From Candidatus Latescibacterota bacterium (GTDB lineage Bacteria > Latescibacterota > UBA2968 > GCA-2709665), in contig JAAXHE010000184.1 in the NCBI GenBank assembly GCA_012271065.1, positions 1 to 24,246 on the forward strand: 24,246 nt of DNA. The letters are read 5' to 3'. The translations under genes were made by a program, and so were the position numbers. Shown one piece after another: positions 1 to 7,135 of this stretch (positions within the stretch are counted from its first letter, which is position 1; each line of letters opens with the position of its first letter). The notes below the pieces were generated by a model. It was not told the DNA's origin. It made no database searches and saw only the letters and a program-made list of their open reading frames with translations.

Positions 1-53
1 TGAAGGCTTACTGAAAGACTCTAAAATCAAGGCGGTCTGTGCAGGCGAACCAC

Positions 54-87
54 AAAAAGGCCGATCCTCGATCAATGAGGACCGGCC
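54..87 (-). terminator. Rho-independent terminator downstream of mazEF
   Basis: Read on the minus strand, an imperfect GC-rich stem (GGCCG plus TCCTC pairing with GAGGA plus CGGCC, one mismatch in the middle, 7-nt loop) is followed at once by a run of five T. The T-run lies only on the minus-strand side, so it would stop transcription coming leftward from the toxin-antitoxin genes, about 150 bases after the toxin stop codon. No gene is evident between the toxin and this hairpin. Confidence 0.65.
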
Positions 88-236
88 AGACCAGTCGACG
101 AATCGACCATGCCGATATTCTTACGTCAGATTCGCTGCGGTATACACGAGCCCTTATAGCGCAGGAGAACCCCTATCTCAGTTCGAGCAATCGTGTTGAC
201 TGCTCCAGTTGAATCCACAGCTTCCCATGATTGTCG

Positions 237-569
237 CTATTCCCCGTACATCTCGGTGATGAGGCGGCGGAGTTGCGCCGCTTCGTCGGCGAACAGATTG
301 TCAATTCGTTGCATTAGTCTCTGTTTGCTAATGGTGCGAATCTGGTCCACGGCAATCTCAGCCTTTCGGCCTGTACACTCGATCTGCATTCGAGCCCGCC
401 AATGAGGATGGAGCGACGAGGTAAGAGGACAGACGACTACCGTATCCAGAAACCTGTTCATCTCATCCTGACTGACGACCACAACCGGGCGAACCTTTCG
501 GATTTCTCCACCGACGGTGGGATTGACGTCGGCCAAATATATCGTGTATCGGCGGGGAAATGTGGACAT
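237..569 (-). CDS. mazF: MazF/PemK-family endoribonuclease toxin
   Basis: A 110-residue protein of the usual MazF/PemK length. Proteins of this family are cytoplasmic ribosome-independent mRNA interferases that are held inactive by their cognate antitoxin. Near the N-terminus it shows the family pattern (VNPTVGGEIRKVRPVVVVS, residues 15-33), which matches the conserved loop carrying the catalytic Arg next to the RPV strand. The PLTSS segment (residues 48-52) supplies the conserved Thr/Ser. The C-terminal half has the basic LMQRI stretch and a final amphipathic helix. The ATG overlaps the antitoxin stop codon by one base (TGATG), the typical translational coupling of toxin behind antitoxin. 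The family call is firm; the target RNA sequence cannot be inferred. Confidence 0.9.
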   Translation of the reverse strand: MSTFPRRYTIYLADVNPTVGGEIRKVRPVVVVSQDEMNRFLDTVVVCPLTSSLHPHWRARMQIECTGRKAEIAVDQIRTISKQRLMQRIDNLFADEAAQLRRLITEMYGE

Positions 570-811
570 CAGTCCAGACCATCGGCGATCGTCGCATCGA
601 GGTCGCTCCAGTCTTCATTCTCAGCGGCCATCTCGCGGTATGTTTCCTTCCAGGACAGCTTGTTACGTTCTTTCCCATAAAGCAAAATCCCTCGTTCGGT
701 CTCTTCCATTACGAGCGAGTCTCCCCATCCGTATTTCTGCAGCACAGCTTTCGGTAGCCGAATACCCCTGGAGTTGCCAATAGCGATAAGTTTGACATCC
801 CGGATTGCCAT
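569..811 (-). CDS. mazE: MazE-like AbrB/SpoVT-domain antitoxin
   Basis: An 80-residue protein. The N-terminal half is an AbrB/SpoVT swapped-hairpin DNA-binding domain: the pattern IGNSRGIRLPKAVL (residues 11-24) followed by the 'W-G-D-S-L' strand is characteristic of MazE-type antitoxins. The C-terminal half is acidic (EDWSDLDATIADGLD), as expected for the disordered tail that wraps the MazF dimer. It lies directly upstream of the toxin with a one-base overlap, so antitoxin is made first. An AGAGGT ribosome-binding site sits about 8 bases before the ATG. A perfect palindrome within the promoter region upstream (854-870) is a likely autoregulatory operator. The symbol rests on the toxin partner and the domain, not on close identity to a studied MazE. 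Confidence 0.88.
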   Translation of the reverse strand: MAIRDVKLIAIGNSRGIRLPKAVLQKYGWGDSLVMEETERGILLYGKERNKLSWKETYREMAAENEDWSDLDATIADGLD

Positions 812-853
812 ATTGCCGACCTCTGGTTGGATTTAAACTATGAAGGACGTTAT

Positions 854-888
854 GTAATTATAGTAATTACTTTATCGGGCGATGTCAA
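854..888 (-). promoter_or_regulatory. Promoter and palindromic operator of mazEF
   Basis: On the minus strand a perfect TTGACA -35 box (888-883) is followed after 17 bases by TACTAT (865-860) and after 20 bases by a perfect TATAAT (862-857). Both candidate -10 boxes lie inside a perfect 7-bp inverted repeat, GTAATTA-TAG-TAATTAC (854-870). A palindrome overlapping the -10 element and lying about 45 bases before an AbrB-type antitoxin gene is what is expected for autorepression by the MazEF complex. The operator role is inferred. Confidence 0.65.
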
Positions 889-911
889 GCCCTCGAGCGA
901 GACGAAAGACA

Positions 912-940
912 GGCGGGCGCCCACAAAGGGCGCCCCTACA
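912..940 (-). repeat. Short dispersed hairpin repeat, copy A
   Basis: Two 8-nt arms GGGCGCCC (915-922 and 928-935) flank a 5-nt loop, in a conserved flank that reads GAATTGTAGG on the minus strand. This is one of five copies of the same intergenic hairpin in the window (others at 1075, 8135, 16779, 19549). It has no T-run, so it is not an ordinary terminator. The rest of 812-1127 holds the mazEF promoter, copy B and no convincing gene. Confidence 0.7.
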
Positions 941-1074
941 ATTCGAACAATTCCGCGCAGGTGGTAAGACATCGCAACATTTGTTGTCAATCCAGCGGAT
1001 TTCAATCGGTGCAGGATGTTCCCCCAATTCGCCTCTACCTCTCCTCCTCATTCATCCACGACCGACCGTGATGG

Positions 1075-1102
1075 TGTAGGGGCACCCCTTGTGGGTACCC
1101 TG
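1075..1102 (+). repeat. Short dispersed hairpin repeat, copy B
   Basis: Arms GGGCACCC (1080-1087) and GGGTACCC (1093-1100) flank the family loop CTTGT, preceded by TGTAG. Arm sequence differs from the other copies but pairing is mostly kept (one C-A mismatch). It lies just past the 3' end of the flavoprotein gene, so it would be present in the 3' untranslated region of that transcript. Confidence 0.7.
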
Positions 1103-1127
1103 ATTCCCGCACGCCCGGTTTAGCCCG

Positions 1128-3578
1128 TCACAATTTCATTCTTTCCCCGCGGGGGTCGTAGAGCGGTTCGCGCGAAACCGTGGCCGGATAGCGTTCGCCG
1201 AAGTATTCGATTTCCACGGATGTGCCTGTTTTCGCGTAATCCAGCGGGAGGTAGCCATAGGCGATGAATCGGCCTACGGTGTATCCGTGATTGGCGCTGG
1301 TGACGTACCCGAGAACGTGGTTGCCGTCCAGTATGGGTTCCTTGCCCATTACAACCGCTTCCGGATCGTCCAGGGTAAGGCAGCAGAGCTTCCGTTGGAT
1401 TCCCTCTTCCCGGATTCTCAGCAGGGCGTCCCGTCCCGTGAAGTCGCCCTTATCGAGTCTGACCGCCCATCCCAGGCCGGCTTCATACGGGTTGTACTCC
1501 GTTTGGATATCCGCGCCCCACAGCCGGTATCCCTTTTCAAGGCGGAGCGAGTCGAATGCCCCGCCGCCCAACGCGACGAGCCCGTGGTCGCCGCCGGCCT
1601 CCCGGAGCGTGTCCCACAGGCGGAGCCCGAATTCAGCGGGCGCGTAGAGCTCCCATCCCAGTTCTCCCACGTAGGACAGCCGCAGCGCGAGGACGGGAAC
1701 GGCGCCGATCCGGATCTCCCGCGCGGAAAAATAGGGGAACGCTCGGTTCGTCAGGTCGTCACCGCAGACCCGCTGGAGGATCCTTCGGGCTTCGGGACCC
1801 CAGAGGCCCAGGCCGCAACGGGCGGAGGTCACGTCCGCGACGTGAACGGCGCGTTCATCCCGGGCGTGGCGGGAAATCCACGCCAGATCCCGCATCCCCG
1901 ACGCGGCACCGGTGAGAACCAGGAACCGGTCGGCCGCCACGCGGGTGACGGTCAGGTCGGCGACAATGCCGCCCCTCGCGTTGAGCAGCGCCGTGTAGAT
2001 CACCGTTCCAACCGGCCGGTCGATCCGGTTGGCGGCGATGCGCTGCAGAAAATCCAAGGCGCCCGCGCCGGCGATTTCAATCTTCGTGAACGGGGTGATG
2101 TCGCACAGCCCCGCGCCGCGCCGGGTGGCCCGGTGCTCTGCGGCCTGGATGGGAGACCAATACCGCGCCTCCCACCCGGCGCGCGATGGCAGGTCGTCTT
2201 CGTCGTCCACGAGGAAGCCATTGGCGCCAAACCACTGCGGGCGCTCCCATCCGGCGTTTTCGAAGAACACCGCGTCGAGTTCCTCAAGCCGCGGATGAAA
2301 CGGGCTCACGCGCAGGCCGCGCGGATGGTCCATCTGTTCCAGCGGGTGGATGATATCGTACACCTCGCGGTACTGTTGCGCCCCCCGGGCTTCGACATAT
2401 TCCCGGGTGTGGACGTGCGGACCGAAGCGGTTCAGGTCGGCGTCACCCAGATCGATTCCGGGTGCGCCGGAATCCATCCATTCCGCCACGGCCTGTCCGA
2501 CGCCGCCCCCATGCGTGATCCACACGGCCTCCGCAACCCAGAGACCGCGAACGTCGACGGACTCTCCGAGAAGAGGCAGTCCGTCCGGCGTAAAGGAGAA
2601 GAGACCGTTGATCCTGTAGTCGAGTCTCGCGTTCCTGAGGGCGGGAAGGAGTTCGTCCGCCGCTTCGCGCGCCGCCGCGAAGTGCTCCGGGGTGAACTCC
2701 ATGATGGAGGGTGAAAGCCTGGCTTCATCCGGGCTGACCAGGTCGTCCGGACGCACCAGAAGCGGCTCGTGTCTGTAGGAGCCGATGCCGTACCGGTCGC
2801 CCTGCTGCCTGAAATACATGGCGGAGTCCTGGTGGCGCAGGATGGGATGGACGACCTCCCGGTTTTCGCCCGCCAGTTCCGGCAGCGGCGCGGTGAGGGC
2901 GTAGAGATGCTGCACGGGGGTGAGCGGAATGGAAAGACACGCCATGCGGCCGATGCGCGGGCCCCAGATTCCCGCGCAGATCAACACGTGGTCCGTGGCA
3001 ATGCGGCCCCGGTCGGTATTTACCCCCCTCACCGTGCCGTTGGCGACCTCGATACCGGTGACTGTGGTTTTACCGTGAAACGCGGCGCCGGGTTCCGACG
3101 CGCGCGCCATCGCTTCGCAGGCGCGTACGGCTTTGGCGATGCCGTCGGAGGGAACATAATACGCGCCATGAATCCGATCCGCATCGAGCAGAGGGAGCCT
3201 GGATCCGGCCTCTTCAGGCGACATGAGGTGGGCTTCCAGCTCCCAGGACCTGGCGGCGCCCAGTTTGCGTTTCAGGTCTTCCAGACGCTCATGCGTGTAA
3301 GCGACTTCAAAGCTCCCGACAGAATAATAACAGGGCTCGCCGTCCAGGTCCAGCGCGTTGTACAACGAAACCGTCTTTCCCGACAGGCCGGTCATCATCT
3401 TTGAAAAGTTGGTCTGGAAGACAAGCCCCGGCGCGTGGGACGTCGAGCCGCCGGTATCGAACAGCGGCCCCTGGTCCAGGACCGCAATGTCCTTCCAGCC
3501 CATTCGCGTAAGATGGTAGACCGCGCTGCAGCCAACGATGCCGGCGCCGATGACAACCAGGCGCGCATGGCTCTGCAT
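1128..3578 (-). CDS. FAD-dependent oxidoreductase with GcvT domains (sarcosine/dimethylglycine dehydrogenase-like)
   Basis: An 816-residue protein, the usual size for the dimethylglycine/sarcosine dehydrogenase family, which oxidatively demethylates N-methyl amines and passes the one-carbon unit to tetrahydrofolate. Residues 5-35 form a Rossmann FAD site (VVIGAGIVGC). GGSTSHAPGL (43-52) matches the segment whose His carries covalent flavin in dimethylglycine dehydrogenase; here Ser replaces the usual Trp before His48. The DAO domain runs to about 380. An FAO_M-like linker and a GcvT aminomethyltransferase-like fold follow (roughly 420-700, with RLSYVGELGWELY and LRLEKGYRLWG), then a GcvT C-terminal barrel. 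I chose the ATG at 3578 because GGAAGAGG lies 5 bases upstream and family members start just before the Rossmann strand; upstream in-frame starts (ATG 3605, TTG 3632) are possible. The exact substrate is unknown. Confidence 0.88.
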   Translation of the reverse strand: MQSHARLVVIGAGIVGCSAVYHLTRMGWKDIAVLDQGPLFDTGGSTSHAPGLVFQTNFSKMMTGLSGKTVSLYNALDLDGEPCYYSVGSFEVAYTHERLEDLKRKLGAARSWELEAHLMSPEEAGSRLPLLDADRIHGAYYVPSDGIAKAVRACEAMARASEPGAAFHGKTTVTGIEVANGTVRGVNTDRGRIATDHVLICAGIWGPRIGRMACLSIPLTPVQHLYALTAPLPELAGENREVVHPILRHQDSAMYFRQQGDRYGIGSYRHEPLLVRPDDLVSPDEARLSPSIMEFTPEHFAAAREAADELLPALRNARLDYRINGLFSFTPDGLPLLGESVDVRGLWVAEAVWITHGGGVGQAVAEWMDSGAPGIDLGDADLNRFGPHVHTREYVEARGAQQYREVYDIIHPLEQMDHPRGLRVSPFHPRLEELDAVFFENAGWERPQWFGANGFLVDDEDDLPSRAGWEARYWSPIQAAEHRATRRGAGLCDITPFTKIEIAGAGALDFLQRIAANRIDRPVGTVIYTALLNARGGIVADLTVTRVAADRFLVLTGAASGMRDLAWISRHARDERAVHVADVTSARCGLGLWGPEARRILQRVCGDDLTNRAFPYFSAREIRIGAVPVLALRLSYVGELGWELYAPAEFGLRLWDTLREAGGDHGLVALGGGAFDSLRLEKGYRLWGADIQTEYNPYEAGLGWAVRLDKGDFTGRDALLRIREEGIQRKLCCLTLDDPEAVVMGKEPILDGNHVLGYVTSANHGYTVGRFIAYGYLPLDYAKTGTSVEIEYFGERYPATVSREPLYDPRGERMKL

Positions 3579-3806
3579 GGCGGCCTCTTCCGTTACTTCA
3601 GACATCGGCGCCGTCCGTACATTGCCAGGCAAATGATGCGCCTGTTTTCGATAAATCCCTTGACATCGATATTCCAGTTCCTTTCTTTATTATCCTGTCC
3701 GGTATCGGTCTCAGTATTCGCAAAAGCGTTGGAAGGGTTTCGGTTACCCGAAAACGCCCGGTAAACCGGAGCGTCCCGAAGTTTCACATATATAAGGAGG
3801 TCTGCT

Positions 3807-4442
3807 ATGCCGTTGCGACTGGGGGACGACGCACCCGATTTTACGGCCGAGACGACCGAAGGCACGGTCCGCTTTCATGAATGGCTTGGAGACGGCTGGG
3901 GTATTCTGTTCTCGCATCCCGCCGATTATACGCCGGTCTGTACCACCGAACTGGGCGCGGTTGCCAAGTTGAAGGCGGAGTTTGAAAAGCGGAATGTAAA
4001 GGTAATCGGGGTGAGCGTGGACCCGCTGGACTCCCATCACGGCTGGGTCAGCGACATCAACGAGACCCAGAATACCACCATGAACTTCCCGCTGATCGCG
4101 GATCCGGACAAATCGGTGGCCAGCATGTACGATATGATTCACCCGAACGAGGACGACAAGGCCACGGTCAGGTCCGTGTTCGTGATCGGGCCCGACAAGA
4201 AGGTCAAGCTGACATTGACCTATCCGGCTTCTACCGGGCGGAATTTCGCCGAGATCCTGCGGGTGATCGATTCGCTGCAGCTGACGGCCTACCACCAGGT
4301 GGCAACGCCCGTCAACTGGGAGGACGGCGAGGACTGCATCATTGTTCCGGCGGTGACTGACGATGAGGCAACCGAGAAATTCCCCAAGGGGTTTACAACC
4401 ATCAAACCCTATCTGAGGTACACCCCGCAGCCGAACAAATAA
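3807..4442 (+). CDS. 1-Cys (Prx6-type) peroxiredoxin
   Basis: A 211-residue thiol peroxidase, full length for the Prx6/AhpC-TSA family, reducing hydrogen peroxide and organic peroxides in the cytoplasm. The peroxidatic cysteine is C45 in HPADYTPVCTTELG, where the PVCTTE form is typical of the Prx6 subfamily. The thioredoxin-fold strand KVIGVSVDPLDSHHGW follows, and the C-terminal domain (VNWEDGEDCIIVPAV, KGF near the end) is the Prx6-type extension. A second cysteine at about 177 lies in that domain and its role is unclear. A strong AAGGAGG site sits 6 bases before the ATG and a good terminator follows, so it is probably a single-gene transcript. It diverges from the FAD oxidoreductase, an enzyme type that can release peroxide; a functional link is only suggested by position. 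Confidence 0.93.
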   Translation: MPLRLGDDAPDFTAETTEGTVRFHEWLGDGWGILFSHPADYTPVCTTELGAVAKLKAEFEKRNVKVIGVSVDPLDSHHGWVSDINETQNTTMNFPLIADPDKSVASMYDMIHPNEDDKATVRSVFVIGPDKKVKLTLTYPASTGRNFAEILRVIDSLQLTAYHQVATPVNWEDGEDCIIVPAVTDDEATEKFPKGFTTIKPYLRYTPQPNK

Positions 4443-4471
4443 ATAGCCCGCTTCCGGGTATCGATACCTTT

Positions 4472-4517
4472 CAGCCTGCGATGCACCTCTTCAGGAGATG
4501 CGTTGCAGGCTGTTTTT
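4472..4517 (+). terminator. Rho-independent terminator of the peroxiredoxin gene
   Basis: A perfect 8-bp outer stem CAGCCTGC (4472-4479) with GCAGGCTG (4505-4512), continued inward by further ATGC and TC/GA pairs, is followed by TTTTT. It starts 30 bases after the peroxiredoxin stop codon. The T-run is on the plus side only, so it does not serve the convergent HAD gene. Confidence 0.85.
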
Positions 4518-4546
4518 GTGCTGAAGTTGCTCCAGGCGACCGGCTG

Positions 4547-5224
4547 TTATGAGACGAGTCCCACGACCTCCCGCAGGCTGGAGATTTCGTAGTCCGGTTG
4601 CGGAACATCCGGCTTGAGGTCCTCGCCCTTGCGGTTCAGCCAGGCGACCCGGATGCCCGCCCGACGCGCGCCGACAATGTCGTCGTCCTGGGAATCGCCC
4701 ACGTAGAGGGTTTCTTCCGGTCGGCTGCCGATCAGGCGCAGGGCTTCGTGAAAGATGCCCGGCGCCGGTTTGTAGGCGCGGGCGGACTCGGAACTGACGA
4801 CCACGCGAAACGACAGATTGTTTTTTCTTAGTGCGATGTGCAGATGGTCCTCATCCGCATTGGAAATCACACCGGTCCGGAAAGACTCGAGTCCGGCCAG
4901 CGCGGGCTTGACATCCTCGTAGATTGGCGCATCGGCGAAGACATCGAACAGACCGTCGACGTAGTGTTCGAAGGAAACGCGTCTGCCGAGTTTTTCAAAC
5001 GTCCGTTCGAGGCTGATGAGATGCGCCTGCCGCATGGTGTAGAACGTCTCGCCCCAGAGGAGCGGAAAAAACGACAGGTCCCAGGTCTTGAAGAAATCCA
5101 TCTCGGACATGTCGAGGTCCTGCTCCCTGACAATGCGGCCGCACATTCCGTGCAGCTTCTCCATGGCGCCGGCAAATAACGTCTCGTAGCCATCGAAGAA
5201 TATGGTGGTGACACCTGTTGACAC
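4547..5224 (-). CDS. HAD-superfamily hydrolase with a variant motif I
   Basis: A 225-residue HAD subfamily IA protein with a helical cap (about 17-100). Motif I is FFDGYETLF: the nucleophile D11 is present, but the second Asp (+2) normally used by HAD phosphatases as general acid/base is Tyr13. An FDxYxTL pattern is typical of L-2-haloacid dehalogenases, and an Arg in MRQAHL (R65) resembles the dehalogenase substrate-binding Arg context. Motif II (VISNAD), motif III (AYKPAPGIF) and motif IV (YVGDSQDDD) are intact, and the GDS form of motif IV is phosphatase-like, so the signature is mixed. The start is a GTG with a GGAAGGG site 11 bases upstream. It follows the double-PhyH gene by 107 bases on the same strand and may share its transcript. 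Substrate class is unresolved. Confidence 0.85.
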   Translation of the reverse strand: MSTGVTTIFFDGYETLFAGAMEKLHGMCGRIVREQDLDMSEMDFFKTWDLSFFPLLWGETFYTMRQAHLISLERTFEKLGRRVSFEHYVDGLFDVFADAPIYEDVKPALAGLESFRTGVISNADEDHLHIALRKNNLSFRVVVSSESARAYKPAPGIFHEALRLIGSRPEETLYVGDSQDDDIVGARRAGIRVAWLNRKGEDLKPDVPQPDYEISSLREVVGLVS

Positions 5225-5331
5225 GATCTCGGGCCCTTCCTGACCGATGCGATTTCATCGCCGTGGATGTTAGTTCAGCGGTCAAGACGCTTCACGCCGG
5301 GAACTGAGGTTATTGGTGCAGCGCGTTAATC

Positions 5332-7104
5332 TCACTTACCCTGTTTGGATCCGCTGCCGCCATTCGAGGTAAGCGGCCCGGTTGGGGCATCCTTGCTGTA
5401 CAGGGCGCCGCCCCGCTCGTACGACACCGAAACCTGCCCGTCGCTGACTTCCAGCCGGGGGACGTTCTGGTTGAAGACGTCCCGGTCCGGGCCGCGCATA
5501 ACCGCAAGCTGCGCGTCGGTCATCTCGTCAACGAGCTCCCCCCACCGGTTCTCCGGGTGTACCATCTCGCCGCCGCTGCGGTTGAAGTTGCGGGAGGAAT
5601 ATTTGATCAGGATTGCCCGGCGGGCGATCTCGTTCTTCCACGCCAGGGCGCCGTGCGTCTGGCCTCCATCCATGAAGAAGAGTACGTCGCCGGCCTTCAT
5701 TTCGGGCTGCACGACCAGCCCCATGTCGTCGTCGCACGACCGCACCCCCGGCGGCACCCGGTACTGGGCTTTATGGCTGCCGGGCACGCATGCGAATCCG
5801 CCCAGTCCCGCGGGCACGTCCCGCAACTGCCAGCTCACCGTCACGGCCTCGCAATAGCTGCGGCCGTTCTGGTAGACATAGCCGCGCCCGGGATTGAGCG
5901 GTTCGTTCGCATCGTGCAGGGAGTGGCCGGAACCGCCCTTCACGGAACAGAAAGCGGTGGCGTCGCCAAACCGTACGCCGCTGGCGCCCATCCAGTTGAG
6001 ACGGTGCTCCACAACGGGGTGCGCGACCATGCGCCGGAAGGGATTGCAATAGGGTTCCGGAAGGCGCAGCAGGTTGGGCAGCAGCGGCCGGCCGGTTCCG
6101 GCCAGCGCCTTCGATCCGCGGGAGAGTTCGCCGCCCACCTCGATCCTGTCGTCGAACCGGTCGATTGCGGCGTTGGCCTGTTTCAGCCACGCTTCGTCCA
6201 TCACGTTCCGGAGGACGAGATGACCGCAGAGGTCCCAGAAATAGAACTCCTTCTCGTCGATGCCGGAATCGGGATTTCTGACGTAGATGGACGGATGGTA
6301 GATTTCCCGGGATTCGTCGAGGCGCGCCGTCTTTCCGTCCGTGCGGACCGTTGGCGGCGGCGACGTGCTCCGGTAGCCGGGCCGCCAGATCGATGCCCTC
6401 TGCTCGGGTGAAATGGCGGACATCCATTCAGGCGTGGGGGCTTCTCTGGTTTTCGGACCTGTCCCCGCATAGCGGATGGCGCCCCGGCCCGCGAAGTCAT
6501 ACGACAGAAGGCGCTGCGGCCCTGCCCCCTTCCATGGTCGCATGCCCTGCAGCAGGGCGCCTGCGACCAGAAGCAGGTCGCCCGCCTCCAGCGCGGGCTG
6601 CAGCGTGAGACCCATATCGTCATTGCCGGTAAGCACGTCGTCCGGGGTTTCCACATTGGATTTGTGAGAGCAGGGCACCATGACAAAGCCGCCCGCGCCC
6701 GCTTCCGCGTCCGCAAGGGCCCACACCGCCCGGACCGTTTCACTGAAGCGGCGTCCGTTCTGGTAGTAGTACGCCCGGGTTGGATCGCGCGGTTCGTTGC
6801 CGCCCTGAAGGGGCGCATCCGTTTCGCAGGTGTCGTCGCAAAGCAGCTCCGGTTCGGTTTCCAGACGGAAGCCCTGCCCGACAATCTGGTTCAGGTACCA
6901 AACGAGGTGCGGGTGGATCAGAAGGTCGCGAAAGGGCTCGCGCAGCGGATGCGGCCAACCCAGCATGCCCTCATTCCTCCCGCTGGTATCGATCGCCGAA
7001 TTCAGCGCGGCAACCTCGCCCCTTCCGAGGACGCCCCTGACAACGAGGTAACCTCCAACGTCGAAGCAGTAATTCTCTTCGTGGCTCATGGATTCCTGGT
7101 CCAT
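5332..7104 (-). CDS. Tandem double-domain PhyH-like protein, N-domain lacking iron ligands
   Basis: A 590-residue protein made of two similar phytanoyl-CoA-dioxygenase-like halves (about 17-212 and 293-505) joined by a Pro-rich linker. Family members are single-domain Fe(II)/2-oxoglutarate oxygenases with two His ligands and usually an Asp. The halves align along GGYLVVRGV/CGHLVLRNV, YYYQNGR/YVYQNGR, GGFVMVPCSHK/GGFACVPGSHK and DDMGLTLQP/DDMGLVVQP. In the C-half both histidines are present (H397 in LHDANEP, H484 in THGALAW), but the residue two after H397 is Ala, not Asp. In the N-half the aligned positions are Gln (Q100 in LQGGNEP, Q186 in LLQGM), so it probably binds no iron. I placed the start at the ATG preceded by GGGAGGAA rather than further upstream, where the frame overlaps the previous gene. 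It starts 31 bases after the canonical PhyH gene. Confidence 0.85.
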   Translation of the reverse strand: MDQESMSHEENYCFDVGGYLVVRGVLGRGEVAALNSAIDTSGRNEGMLGWPHPLREPFRDLLIHPHLVWYLNQIVGQGFRLETEPELLCDDTCETDAPLQGGNEPRDPTRAYYYQNGRRFSETVRAVWALADAEAGAGGFVMVPCSHKSNVETPDDVLTGNDDMGLTLQPALEAGDLLLVAGALLQGMRPWKGAGPQRLLSYDFAGRGAIRYAGTGPKTREAPTPEWMSAISPEQRASIWRPGYRSTSPPPTVRTDGKTARLDESREIYHPSIYVRNPDSGIDEKEFYFWDLCGHLVLRNVMDEAWLKQANAAIDRFDDRIEVGGELSRGSKALAGTGRPLLPNLLRLPEPYCNPFRRMVAHPVVEHRLNWMGASGVRFGDATAFCSVKGGSGHSLHDANEPLNPGRGYVYQNGRSYCEAVTVSWQLRDVPAGLGGFACVPGSHKAQYRVPPGVRSCDDDMGLVVQPEMKAGDVLFFMDGGQTHGALAWKNEIARRAILIKYSSRNFNRSGGEMVHPENRWGELVDEMTDAQLAVMRGPDRDVFNQNVPRLEVSDGQVSVSYERGGALYSKDAPTGPLTSNGGSGSKQGK

Positions 7105-7135
7105 CACGCTTCCTCCCTGAAATGCGGGTCGGGAA

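Noticed and set aside
1287..2714. A 475-codon open frame on the plus strand opposite the flavoprotein gene
   Set aside because: It is antisense to a clearly recognisable FAD/GcvT protein, has the low-complexity Arg/Pro/Gly-rich composition of GC-rich shadow frames and shows no family motif.
3660..3693. TTGACA and TATTAT upstream of the peroxiredoxin gene as a promoter
   Set aside because: The boxes are separated by 22 bases, too far for a standard sigma-70 promoter, and no better -10 lies at 16-18 bases.
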